Below, piece by piece: positions 24,197 to 34,686 of a DNA stretch of 64,000 nucleotides. Position 1 is the first letter of the stretch. Every line of letters begins with the position of its first letter. The notes below the pieces were generated by a model. The model was not told the DNA's origin, did no database searches, and saw nothing but the letters and a program-made list of their open reading frames with translations. The position numbers were made by a program, and so were the translations under genes. The stretch is taken from contig JARFXM010000004.1 of assembly GCA_029532625.1 (NCBI GenBank), positions 1,178,001 to 1,242,000 on the forward strand, read 5' to 3'. Source of the stretch: Lomentospora prolificans. Lineage: Eukaryota > Ascomycota > Sordariomycetes > Microascales > Microascaceae.

Positions 24197-25500
24197 TTAT
24201 AATTTATATATATTCTTTTTCTGTAGCGCTCGTGTGAATTGTTGTGCGAATTGGGCAGTACTATGGCAATCGCTTGTGTGCCATGCTTCTACTGCTGCTG
24301 GCATCCATTCTCTGATTTTTTCAATTCTCCTTTGATTCTGCGTTTGGGGTTTGTAATTAGCAATGGTCTTGTAGTATGCTGTTCTCTTACACGTACCGAT
24401 GGATGCGTGCTCATCCACTCAGGGACTTCAAACGAGTCGCTGGACTTTGCCAGAGTCTCCATCCGTTTCCAGAACAGTATTGCCTCTCTGGGATCGTAGC
24501 AAGCTTCTGCCATGAGCATGAGACCTATATAATCTGCCTCACTCTCCATTTTTCGACTCATAGGTCGGCCAAATAGGGTATCGAGCAACCAGCCACCAAT
24601 TGTCTGCATCGCAAAAAATGCGCCGGGAAGCGGCGCTGTTAAGAAAATCAACCCATATAATAGAAGATTAGGGCCGATGGTGGCTGACATACGCTCTCCG
24701 TGATGCTGAGCAAGGTTATGAGCGATCTCGTGGCCGAGGACAGCGGCTAGACCGTCTTGATTGCGGGTTACGGGGAGGATGCCGCTGAAAACAAAGACCT
24801 TGCCGCCCGGAAGGATGAATGCGTTGGCGTTATCTATAAAATATTGCATAGTCAGCTCAGGCAAGCGATACAGCTCCATAACCTTCCGGGGGAGTCATAC
24901 GGGGATCATCAATCACCCAAACCTCCCAATTATAGTGGTTAAGGCCGCTAACCGGGATCAGTCGCCCCATGACTTTCTTCACAAGCAGAGTCCTTCTCTC
25001 TTGTATTAGACGAACATATATCCTGGGATCTTCTCTCCTTTGGGTCAAACAAACTAGCCCGTCTCGTACCTGTAGTCGTGTCCCGGTAGAAGACGAAGGC
25101 CCTGACCTTCGATTTCGTATAAAATACGTTTGAGCTGTTGGTCACTGAGAGTAGATACACCATCGCCGTAGCAATTGAACCTCTTGCGACCGCTGATGGG
25201 TACTGACTCGACGTTCGCGAAGTAGAATACGGCTGCCCCTAGCGCACAGGCGCCGAACAAGGTATAAGTATGCCGGCTTCGGGCTGCACTTCTCACCTGC
25301 TCTATGGTGAGAAGCGGCCGGGGACTGTTCGGCGGAAGGGTGGATTGCTGGTTGGGGTGGCTATGGTATTTTATTTTTTGGTCAGAAGGTTTTCTCAATA
25401 CGCGAAAGACGGCGCCTGTTCCTTGAGCCGGCTTGTATCGAATGTGACGCTTCATCAAATGATGAGCTACCTGGAATAGTCGCGGACTCATTGTGATCAC
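24197..25500 (-). CDS. OMA1: OMA1-type mitochondrial inner-membrane metalloprotease (M48)
   Basis: Zinc metalloprotease of the mitochondrial inner membrane that acts in protein quality control. Four exons: 25,500-25,070, 24,992-24,901, 24,833-24,397 and 24,337-24,197 (366 residues). Intron ends are inferred: GTACGA donor at 25,069, GTATGA at 24,900 and GTACGT at 24,396; the first acceptor could be 3 nt earlier. The protein has a basic N-terminus suited to mitochondrial import, a membrane segment at about 78-95, the family motif VPISGRKRFNCYGD (100-113), NANAFILPGG after the second intron, the zinc site HEIAH (209-213), and ESEAD (271-275) supplying the third ligand. The C-terminal exon matches the family end (RRIEKIREWMP). 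The final codons (KKNIYKL) run into AT-rich DNA, so the tail may have been altered. Start chosen as the first in-frame ATG (25,500); Met4 is an alternative. UTP15 lies 162 bp upstream on the same strand. Confidence 0.9.
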
Positions 25501-25662
25501 CCAGGTATTAAGTCGTTCCTTCCTGGAAGATCAGTCTGCCAACACATCCTGATGTTGATATCTGATTATTAATGGTGTTACTAATTGGGTGAAACAGAGA
25601 CCACGACCTGTAGAACTTTTGGACTTAAGCGTTCTCCGGAGCTGCCATTGGCTCGTTGTTTA

Positions 25663-27267
25663 TTATCTGGGACTGTCTAACAGGCTTTCTAGTGCACCAC
25701 TTGTCTGCCAAGCGATCTGTGCCCTCTCGACTTCTATCTTCACTCTCCGGTGAAGAGTCCGGAAACCTTCGCGTAAATCGGCGGAGTAACTGATATAATC
25801 GGAATATAAGTCGATAAGGTGTAGGCCAACCTCGATGCAAGCGCTGATATAGCGTGCATCAAACATATGGTTACATACCCACCTAAGAATGGGCTGCACC
25901 GAATTCTCGTCCCGACCGGATAGAGCATCACGAACCGCTCCACGATGACGGAGGGCAAGGAGAAGAGTTAGGATATTGATGGGTCCATGGTCAAGGCCCT
26001 TCGGGTCAAGAAGATCATCCAAAGCGGCCGCAAACAGACCACGGCGCAATTTCTTTTGCCATGGCCGCTCCTTTTTTGGTGCCACCTGGCGCTGCTCCTC
26101 AGCTAAAATGACGTCCGCACTCTCACCCACCAAATCAAGTTTTCTCTTTTCGGCCTTCTGCCGCTTGCGCTTTGCTAACTTGGCTTCATGTGATTCAGCA
26201 GTTCCAGCTAGAATCGCGTCCATGTTCTTCTCCCTCTGCCTTTCCTTCGCTGATTCTTTTGCGCTTAACCGGGTTCGAATACTGAGAACACCGGATGACA
26301 GGCCCGCAACGAGATGTCGATCCACATGGTCGACGCATTCTCCGGACCCAATAATGCTGACAGCGAGGATGGGCGAATGATATTTCGCTGTTGACACAAC
26401 GTTCCAACCGACAGTTTCATATACTTTGACGTGACCATCTAAGCCTCCCGCAATAAACCGTCGTCCGCTGGACGCAAGACTGAGAGAGGTGACCGTTTTT
26501 TGATGGTTCGACATTGTTTGTAACGGCCGAGCCGCAACCATGTCAAGCACACTAATGGTGTTTCCAGAAGCTGCGAGCAGAGTGGTTCCTGATGGAAGGG
26601 GTAGGACATCTTCAACTGGGGCCGCGTGCTTGAACGTCATGACTGGGGAAGTCGCCCCGGACCGCGGATCCCACACTTTTACAGTGGAATCATAGCCACC
26701 GGATGCCAGGAGGTGGCTCATCGACGCCGGTATAAAACTTGCACATCGCACGTAATCTGTGTGCCCGAAGAACGTGTTTACTGGCTCCCCGGAGGGTAGA
26801 TCCCATAGCCTGACGGTTCTATCGTCGCTGGCACTGAGAACGGCGGTTAGATCAATCGGGGAAAACCTCGTTAACCATACAGGCTGCTTGTGTACTGTCC
26901 ATGTTTTGAGGACCGCTCTAGACCCAATGTCGAAAACCTGTATTCGTCCGGTATCCTCTCCGGCAACGAGAACTCGTCCGTCCTTGCGGATATCTCCACT
27001 TCGAGCAACGTCTTGGAATCGAGTAATGGTCTTCGTAAGCTTCCGGGTACGGCCTGAATAGATTTGCACTCTGGTTCCACTAGTGACCGCAAATGTGTCG
27101 TTAGTAGAACCGATGGGGGGAGAGCTGATGTGGGTGATCGCAAAGCTCGTCGGTGACGGTATGAGGAGTTGATTTTTGAACGATTTCCAGTATCTCTGCT
27201 CCGCTGTCAGGGCCGAAAGGGCTGATGGTTGCCTCAACGGCTTAGGGGGGATAAGTTCTAAAGCCAT
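25663..27267 (-). CDS. UTP15: UTP15, WD40 subunit of the U3 snoRNP / small-subunit processome
   Basis: Nucleolar protein of the t-UTP (UTPA) subcomplex, needed for transcription and early processing of pre-rRNA to 18S. Single exon of 534 residues, within the family's usual size. The N-terminus (LTAEQRYWKSFKNQ, then SPTSFAITHISSPP) is typical. Residues ~45-330 form a WD40 propeller with clear blades such as SASDDRTVRLWDLPSG and ASGGYDSTVKVWDPRSG. A charged linker (Lys/Arg-rich, ~340-400) is followed by the UTP15 C-terminal domain from ~405 (FAAALDDLLDPKG, then helical repeats) to the end. The ATG is the first in frame and precedes the conserved N-terminal motif. A run of 14 T (sense strand) lies ~67 bp upstream. 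It is divergent from the glutamate-cysteine ligase gene. Confidence 0.95.
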   Translation of the reverse strand: MALELIPPKPLRQPSALSALTAEQRYWKSFKNQLLIPSPTSFAITHISSPPIGSTNDTFAVTSGTRVQIYSGRTRKLTKTITRFQDVARSGDIRKDGRVLVAGEDTGRIQVFDIGSRAVLKTWTVHKQPVWLTRFSPIDLTAVLSASDDRTVRLWDLPSGEPVNTFFGHTDYVRCASFIPASMSHLLASGGYDSTVKVWDPRSGATSPVMTFKHAAPVEDVLPLPSGTTLLAASGNTISVLDMVAARPLQTMSNHQKTVTSLSLASSGRRFIAGGLDGHVKVYETVGWNVVSTAKYHSPILAVSIIGSGECVDHVDRHLVAGLSSGVLSIRTRLSAKESAKERQREKNMDAILAGTAESHEAKLAKRKRQKAEKRKLDLVGESADVILAEEQRQVAPKKERPWQKKLRRGLFAAALDDLLDPKGLDHGPINILTLLLALRHRGAVRDALSGRDENSVQPILRWVCNHMFDARYISACIEVGLHLIDLYSDYISYSADLREGFRTLHRRVKIEVERAQIAWQTSGALESLLDSPR

Positions 27268-27586
27268 AGTGGTCAGACTGTGCTCTAGATGCCACTTGGA
27301 GTTGCCGTCGCGAAGGCAGCTATGGGAAGGGGGAAAAAAAAAAAAAAGGTTCCCACTACTGTAAATTAATTAGTAATCATCACACGAAGGTCGACATCCT
27401 AGTCCTCGAATGGCGCATCTGTAATAGCCATGAATTCCCGACACGGGGCTTAGTAAATCTTCCATCCCCGCTCCTCTTTGAGATCTGATAGCTTGTGATC
27501 ATCTGTAGAAGACGAGTTCTTTTGATTTACACTTAGTTGCGGGGTTTATGCCAAAACACAGCGAAGTACATAGCTATAGCTGACTT

Positions 27587-27620
<34 letters not shown>
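27268..27620. promoter_or_regulatory. Shared divergent promoter of UTP15 and glutamate-cysteine ligase
   Basis: 353 bp between two start codons. It contains A14 at 27,334-27,347 (T-rich on the UTP15 sense strand) and two exact TTAGTAA heptamers (27,370-27,376 and 27,450-27,456), which are the reverse complement of the Yap1/AP-1 element TTACTAA. A (TC)15 tract (27,591-27,620) ends immediately before the ligase ATG. Yeast GSH1 is a known Yap1 target; a role here is inference. Confidence 0.6.
27591..27620 (+). repeat. (TC)15 microsatellite abutting the ligase start codon
   Basis: Fifteen perfect TC dinucleotides run directly into ATGGGGCTC. They probably form part of the 5' leader. Pyrimidine-rich tracts are common near fungal transcription starts, but one touching the ATG is unusual. 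Confidence 0.9.
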
Positions 27621-27622
<2 letters not shown>

Positions 27623-29999
27623 GGGGCTCTTGTACGTCGCAATGCATTTTAACGTAAGCCTTCCGCTAATTCGTGAGATATATATAGGGCGTTAGGCACA
27701 GCATTGGAATGGCCAGAGGCCAAGAAACGGGCTGACCAGGTCAGATCCTGGGGTATCAAAGTTTGTGACTCATGTTGATTTCAGCCTCTGAGTTGTTTAA
27801 GACTAACATGCATGCAGCAACTCTTGGAAATATGGGAGAGAGCAAAAGGCAAAGAGAAAGATGCATTGCTCTGGGGTGATGAGGTGCGATATGGACCTAC
27901 ACCTCCTCACAATGGCTAGTAAACTAAATATGTTACCAGGTGGAATATCTCGTCGTAGATTATTCCCCATCTAAGCCAAAAGTTCTCTTGTCGCTTAGGC
28001 AAGCAGAGATTCTGGAGGCCCTTCATGTGACTGAAAATGTCACATCTGGGGAACCTAGCGCACCAAACCCACAGAGTGAGGAACCGAGCGAGTATGTTTG
28101 TCATTATAGGGCGTTGCTACAAATGAGATCTAACTTCATCAAAGTACCAAGCCCAGGCCTGTCTTTCACCCCGAATTTGGCCGATTCATGTTGGAAGCAA
28201 CCCCTGGCCGACCATGGGGTATCGGCTTCAAAGAACTTCTCCAGGTTGAGGCCGACATGCGATTGAGGTACGGACCCTTCTTATTAATAAAAGGCAGTAT
28301 CTCAGGGGACTAAAGGGGATGCTGTGTTCTAGGAGGAGGATAGCAAAGCAGCACATGCACGACGACGAGTATCCTATCACGCTGACAACTTTTCCACGTC
28401 TTGGAACCCCTGGCCAGTTTACTTCACCCTACTACCCCCCTTCCGGTCCTAAACTGCGATCTCAATTTGTGCCGGATGAGATAGCAAATCCTCACATTAG
28501 ATTCCCGACATTGGCCGCCAATATTCGGTCCCGCCGTGGCCGCAAAGTTCAGGTCAACGTGCCAATATTCCGGGACAGGAATGTACCTGAGCACTGGAGA
28601 GACCCTACAGTCAACTACGGCCTCGATAATTGGCCAGAGGATGCGGATGTCCGAAACGGTGCTGCGCCCGAAAACTTTGTGCATATGGACGCCATGGCAT
28701 TTGGGATGGGAAGTTGTTGTCTTCAGATAACATTCCAGGCGAAAAACATAACCGAAGGCCGACAAATGTACGATCAACTTAGCCCTCTCGGTCCTATCAT
28801 GCTCGCCTTGACTGCAGCCACACCTATATACAAAGGATTTCTTGTCGATACCGATGTACGGTGGAACCAGATCAGTCGGTCCGTTGATTGTAGGACGCCC
28901 GAAGAGCTCGGGGAAAAGGTACAAACCGCATCACCGCAAGACTTGGGACGATCGTTTTATTAACACCCTGTAGCCCTTGCAGCACTCCAGGTGGCGCATT
29001 CCCAAATCGCGTTACGCATCTAACTCGACATACATCTCAACGGACCCGAGGCTCCGGGCTGAATATTTGGACCCAGACCTCGTAGTAGATGAGGATATCA
29101 AGGCTCAACTGCTAGCTGGGGGCATGGATGAGAGACTAGCGACTCACTTTGCTCATCTCTTTATCAGGGATCCGATCGTTATTTTTGAAGAGGATCTCCA
29201 AGAGCTCGATCTGACAAAAACAGACCATTTCGAAAACCTCCAGTCTACTAACTGGCAGCATATGAGGTTCAAACCACCTCCCTCGGATAACAGCATTGGC
29301 TGGCGTGTTGAATTCCGTCCAATGGAAATCCAAATCACTGATTTTGAGAATGCCGCCTTCTCCGTGTTCATGGTTCTTGTCACCCGTGCCATTCTCTCAT
29401 TCGATCTTAATTTCTATATTCCTATCAAAAAAGTGGATGAGAATATGGAGAGGGCTCATGCGCGAGATGCGGTGTTGGATGGGAAGTTCTACTTTCGTAA
29501 GAACCCTTTCCCGCCACGGCCTTCACGCGCCCCGTCTAGGACAAGAGGCGATGATACTGGAATTGAATCGTCCAATTCTAGTCTCCCACCAACTAGACCA
29601 CCCACTCCCTTCGGTCCGGTTGAAGACGAATATGAGGAGATGAGTATTAATGAGATTATGAACGGTTCTTCAGGAGGCTTCCCAGGTCTCATTCCGATTG
29701 TGGAGAGCTACTTAGACAGCGTCAACGTCGATATCAAAACCCGATGCGAACTCGAGACTTACATCGATTTAGTTCGTCGTAGGGCCAGTGGGGAGCTTTT
29801 TACTGCAGCACGATGGATTCGCGATTTTGTACAGAACCATAAAGCGTACAAGCATGACAGTGCTGTTGACGATGAGATCCAGAAGGATTTGGTGGAATTA
29901 GTCATTGCTCTTGGAACGAGAGAAGTTGCTGGTGAAGGCCTATTGGACTCCAGCATACCGAGTTTATCTAAACTCATTGGAAATTTTAGGTCTACGTAG
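27621..29999 (+). CDS. gcsA: Glutamate-cysteine ligase catalytic subunit (gamma-glutamylcysteine synthetase)
   Basis: Joins glutamate and cysteine with ATP, the rate-limiting first step of cytosolic glutathione synthesis. Seven exons: 27,621-27,631, 27,688-27,760, 27,818-27,883, 27,940-28,091, 28,157-28,267, 28,333-28,918 and 28,983-29,999 (671 residues, close to the yeast enzyme). The 11-nt first exon was found because splicing it restores MGLLALGTALEWPEAKK, the family N-terminus. Other landmarks are LLWGDE (45-50), FHPEFGRFMLEATPG (104-118), RRIAKQHM, YPITLTTFPRLGTPG, DPTVNYGLDNWPED (228-241), HMDAMAFGMGSCCLQ (255-269), DTDVRWNQIS and RWRIPKSRYASNS. A Pro/Ser-rich acidic insert (~residues 510-555) separates off the C-terminal helical part. 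All introns are 56-65 nt. It shares its promoter with UTP15. The symbol follows Aspergillus usage (GSH1 in yeast, GCLC in animals). Confidence 0.93.
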
Positions 30000-31725
30000 C
30001 CTACAAAGAAGATACTATCGAAAATCGCGAGTATTTGCTAGTGGAAGATCCTAACGACCACTGGTAGACGCGACGTCGTTCGCCCTCGATGTCACGCCCT
30101 GAGGCCATAGAAGACTGGAGAAGTCTCGCAGCGTCAGGGTGGCGTACGTGCTATATACGTGCTAGAGGCACTGCAACTGTCTGGGCTGTTTTCCCCAAAA
30201 CTGTTATAGATAGCCTATGGGGCAGGTAACTTTCCTACGCTTTCATAATCATGGTAAGACATAAGCCTGTCAATTTAAGGGTTTCGACGTTTCAAACCCG
30301 TATATTCCGCAAATTGACCTTTGAGAAAGCTACTGCCCATTGCGTTGGGCGAGGGTAGACGCGGTGGAGGAGAAGCTCCCAAATAAACGTCATCTTCAAT
30401 GTTAGCCTGGCTATCTATTAATCCTTGAGTATGCATGGTAGATCCGAATTCTGCTTAGAATTACTTAGGGTAGTATCAAAGTTGGCAGGTCAAGTTATCG
30501 CGCTGTTTACGGGGCCATAATTAGGTTTCACGAGTGGATGAGGAAGGTGAACATGTCACGAGGGTAGGTTGTAGCCTCATTAAACAAAACTATAGGCTCT
30601 GCGCCGCTCTAACCTTCAACCCTTGCCAAGATCCTATATCAACTACGCCTGCCCGATTTCGGAGATTCTCACTGTTGAGGCGACATTGGTCGGTTGCGGA
30701 GGCATCGCTACGCTTGATATTTTCAGTCGTAGGTGGCAGGCAACGATAGCATCACCGGGGCCACAAGTACTAGTTCATATCCCTCCTCATCCATGACTCC
30801 GGTAATTTACACTTTCTCCTAATCCACCACTTCGCGCCGCTTGCATGTCTGGGTACACTGATATGTGCATTAGCTATTAGGTAGGATCCGGGGTGACGAC
30901 TGTCCGAATATCGCTATCCAAGGGCAAGCCTATAGGCATTAGATTGTAATACATAGGCGATAGGAGGAGAACCGAAGCCAGAGTCTCGTTAGAAGCGGGT
31001 CTACCCTGCCCCAAACCCAGTGAACGTGGCGCCGCCGAATGTCGCCCCCTTCCTACACCCGACAATCCTAACACTGCCTGCGCTTCGAATGAGCGTGGGA
31101 CAACCCGTATAGCAGCCACTGCTCGACTCGTATCATCGCGAAAGCCTCGATCTACCGAATCGTGTTCCAGAGATTGTATGGCCTTTCGTGATTAACCCTG
31201 TTATATACCACGCTAAGAGATGGATGGGTACTTGCGCTTGACCTATGCATGGCCAGCTACATCTTCGCAGTTGAAAAAGAGTGGCACATGTCCATACGAA
31301 CGCAGCTCTCGTTCGAACACCTTCCACTGTGAGGCTGACCAAGGCTAAATTCCTCCGACGCGTGTTTGCCAAAGCCGTATGTGAAGTAAGACTAGATTGG
31401 CTCCCAATCTATTCTATGCGCTATTTGCAAATGAGAGCCAAGGAGGGCAAGCCGCAGATAAGGAGGCGCAAGGCTTCCTTGTCAATAAGAGCTATTGCAG
31501 TCAAGTGGTGGCTTGAAGGCGGTCTTCCCTAGGGTCTGAGTCGTCAAGGCGCGTGAGTATCCGAGCATAAAGTATCCCCTGTGAGGGGTAGCGTAGTAAA
31601 TGGGAAAATCGATCGCCATGAGGTGGCTAGAGACACACATGGTTGCTGGCCAAGAGATATGGCATATACCGAAGGAGCTGGGCCGGAGCGGTAAAAGAAG
31701 ACAAACCGCGGAGAAGGAAAGGCGC
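30000..31725. other. Intergenic region between convergent gcsA and nsdD
   Basis: 1.7 kb of ordinary GC content with no frame longer than about 84 codons that resembles a protein, and no tRNA seen. It probably holds two 3' UTRs. A nested inverted repeat lies at 30,269-30,318: GTCAATTT pairs with AAATTGAC (outer 8 bp), and GGGTTT pairs with AAACCC inside. It lies 270 bp past the ligase stop and could form a hairpin. Confidence 0.5.
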
Positions 31726-33422
31726 TCAGGTCGTTTCGTCGGCCTGTCTAGGTCGAATGGACCTGGCTTCTAGCTGTCGTTTTCTCTCGAGCTTGGCATA
31801 GTGAAGTCCACAAGCATTGCAAAGCGTCCGGGCTCCGTCCGGCCCTCGTCTCCATTCCGGGGTATCAATCCGATTGCAACTATGGCATCTCCCAGGCGGT
31901 GCGGCGCGCTAAAAATAGGGTCAAGGTTAGCACGCGCGTGTGTCCCCGACTACGAGCGACTAGGTTCTTTGGTGGACGGACTCTTACCCCGCGCCTCTTT
32001 TTCACTTCCGAAGCTCCAAAAGCGGCCGGCTTATTCGCCCCATCGTACATTGGCGAGTCATCATCTTCCACGGGGGCTTTCCCTTTGCTTTCCCTGGCTA
32101 CCTCACTTCTACTGCTGTGCTGTACCAGGTCCCGCACATTTTCTAGAGACCTACGGATATAATCAAGATTGGCAAGCATGTCGGACACCTCTCGTTCTGT
32201 TGGCAATCTTTCCGGTATTGGCCTGGAGGTGTGCTGTTCTTGTGCAATTTTACCGTATCCTTCGGCAAAATTGAATATCGTCCTCGTGCAGGTAGCGATC
32301 TTGCTCTAATGTTAGCCCAAAAAATTCAGCCGCGGAGCTTCTGCGTCTGATTGTGCACTCACCCGGCTGAGGCATTCTTGATACGTCCATGCTTCAATAT
32401 GTCGATTCAGAGTCATGTCATATCTCGGCCGTGAGTGAAGATGTTCCGACTCATCTACTCTGGTCGTCCTTTGTGACTCATAGGGGGGCGGTAAGGGAGG
32501 GACGATATGGCGAGGCGAAACGGGGTATGGTGAAGTATGGGTCAACTGACTGCCAGATAGCTGGGCAACGGCTGAATAGGGTGCTAGAGAGCTGGGCTGC
32601 GAATACGACCCATTGGGATGTTGTTCTGCTACCATCTTGTCGGATTCTAATCGGCCCTGATCCGGCTGAATGGGGGGGTTAGGATGTGGCCCAAAAGGCC
32701 CAGAGGTAGTAGGGCCGGGTCGGGCATTGAATGAGGAGGGCCGGGGCGATTCGGCAAACGGGGGCAACGGATCCGGTCGGGAGTAGGAAGGAGGGTGAGT
32801 CGGACGAGAAGAAGCTTTATCAAGGGTCGGTTGAGATTCGGCAAAAGGACGTGACGATGCGAAAGATGGGGGGAAGGTCGCGAGAGACGGGGCAGCCGCT
32901 ACTGGTGTTTGAGAGAACCCACTGGGCGGGTTTCCTGTAGTAGAAGAGATGACTTCGGAGATTGAAGGTAGTGATTGTCGGTGAGGCAAAACTTCGGCCG
33001 GATCCGAGTGCCGTCGAGGCTCGGCTGGGGTGATCATACCTGGTATGGTCGGTGTATTGTTTGAATGCGGGAAACGAGAGTTGAGCGATTGAAGGGGGGC
33101 CGGATAAGGTGAAGTTGGGCTTATGGTCGCGGCCGTCGCCAAACCAGTTGTTTCTCCGTAACGCCGCTCAGGAGCCTCTCGCAAACCATCCCGACTGGCC
33201 TGACCGTAAAGGTTATTTGGACTCCTGGCAGAGGTACTACCACTAGAGTAACGTTAGAGAGCAGAGCAACAGCATGGAGCGCGCGACTGAAGACCTTTCA
33301 CATTCGCGTTTAATATAAGCTGATGGGTCATCAAACACGCAATAAAGAAATTGTCCGCGCTAGAATACGTTGCTGAGTTGTCAAACTAACCTTTGCCTTG
33401 TTCCAATATCACCCGCTTCCAT
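31726..33422 (-). CDS. nsdD: NsdD/SUB-1-type GATA zinc-finger transcription factor
   Basis: Nuclear GATA-type regulator; in Aspergillus NsdD activates sexual development and restrains conidiation, and SUB-1 is the Neurospora counterpart. Four exons: 33,422-33,391, 33,242-32,363, 32,299-31,988 and 31,908-31,726 (468 residues). Residues ~15-290 are low-complexity Ser/Pro. Then come HIEAWTYQECLSR, RTIFNFAEGYGKIAQEQ and the conserved coiled segment PTEREVSDMLANLDYIRRSL before KKRRG. The last exon encodes RAAPPGRCHSCNRIDTPEW and the finger C-X2-C-X18-C-X2-C (Cys416, 419, 438, 441), followed by HYAKLERKRQLEARSIRP. Introns: 79 nt (GTAAGA, branch CTAAC), 63 nt (GTGAGT; acceptor chosen for frame and similarity) and 148 nt. 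The first exon (M-E-A-G-D-I-G-T-R-Q) is the least certain part; it was accepted because GTTAGT and TAG splice sites keep phase with the open frame. Confidence 0.9.
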
Positions 33423-34420
33423 AGCGGGACCGAGAAGGCAGAGTGCTACCAGAATCTTGACAAATTTGACGAAATCGTAGTGTACATTTGATACGGCTTG
33501 ATGAGAAGTGGGGAAGGCGAAGAAAAGTGCAAGCGTTCTGGAAACGAAGCGAGGTGGGGGCGACGGGAATAAAAGAGGAAGCGCAAAATGGATAGTAAAG
33601 GGGGTTGGAAAGGAGAAAGACTGGAAGGGGGTGCGCAATATCGAAGTCAGACCTGGCAAAACCCCATCAAGGCCGTGAGTTAGTGTGGAAAGCAGATATT
33701 TAGGGAAAAGGAGGCCCCTGTCATGATGGCAGGGCGTGGCCTGTGGTTATACCGGGGGGGGGGCGGCCGGCACGAGGTAAAATAATAATAATAATACTGT
33801 ATTTACGCATTTAGCGGCTCCGGTGGTTTGGGGCAGGGCAGTCAGCAAGCGATGCGACCGGGGAATATTGAACCAAATCGACACGGAGGAACCACAGACT
33901 TGGGGGAGGGGGCCGGATTCGTCGAGCAGCTCAATACTGAGGTGTACATATTGGCGGGTAGACGTCACTTCATTACAAGGTTGAGACGAGTGCATCCGAA
34001 GACAGCGACCAAGAGTCCATGTTATCAGCAAAGAAGTGGTTACTAGGGAAGAATTGAAGAACATCGATGCATTATCCCCATACCCTTCCATTACGAACTG
34101 CCAATTAATCCTCAACTCTACCAACTAATGCTGGCTCGGGTGCATCGGAAGACCTATTTGCGAGAAGGGAACAATAAAATAAGAACCAGGCCTAGTCCCA
34201 GGCCCAGGCCTCTGCCCAATATCGATGTGAGTATTCGCGACCTTTCTAGATAAACTTGAAGGTACATGGAGTATGTTGGCCCAGGGAAGGCCCAAAGCAG
34301 GTCAACACCACCAGCTGACTGTACAAGGGCACCCCATTGTTAGTGCATGCACTGTCACCAAGTCCTCTTAAACTATTGTTTCTCTCATGTTAATTGACTG
34401 CTACTCCAGGACTTGAAGGT
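33423..34420. promoter_or_regulatory. Upstream region of nsdD up to the island edge
   Basis: About 1 kb of normal-GC, non-coding sequence on the 5' side of nsdD. It contains a G9 run (33,755 region), an AAT microsatellite (33,780-33,797) and a CCAGGC-rich cluster (34,187-34,211). A 125-codon minus-strand frame at 33,747-34,124 has no recognisable features and is not called. It likely contains the promoter and 5' leader. Confidence 0.5.
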
Positions 34421-34686
34421 TAAACTTATTTCGGTTTTTAGGGTTTATTGAATTTAATCAAAGATTAGTAATTGTAAAATTAAAACTTACTAATACTTTT
34501 TAACAAATTATTTAGACTTGCAAGTAGCTCAGCAGCTTATAAGTAAGCATTACAGCTTTAAAATTAAAATAGTATAGTTTCTATATACTTTCTACTCTTA
34601 TAATTATAATAAAGCTTATAATACTAATAAGTAGGAAATATATTTAGGTTATTAAGTATAATAGGTAGACCTTAGAATATAAGTAC
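34421..34686. other. Right edge of the gene island
   Basis: Composition falls quickly to AT-rich here. A short stretch, AGCTCAGCAGCTTATAAGTAAG (34,526-34,547), resembles the 3' part of LTR-A/B, so an LTR fragment may lie at the edge. Confidence 0.4.

Noticed and set aside
28424..28924. 166-codon minus-strand frame
   Set aside because: It is antisense to the best conserved part of glutamate-cysteine ligase.
30877..31532. Short frames of 79-83 codons on both strands between gcsA and nsdD
   Set aside because: None resembles a known protein or shows coherent splice structure; frames of this length are expected by chance in GC-balanced DNA.
33747..34124. 125-codon minus-strand frame upstream of nsdD
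   Set aside because: No domain, signal peptide or family resemblance; it lies in the probable promoter and leader of nsdD and overlaps another random frame.
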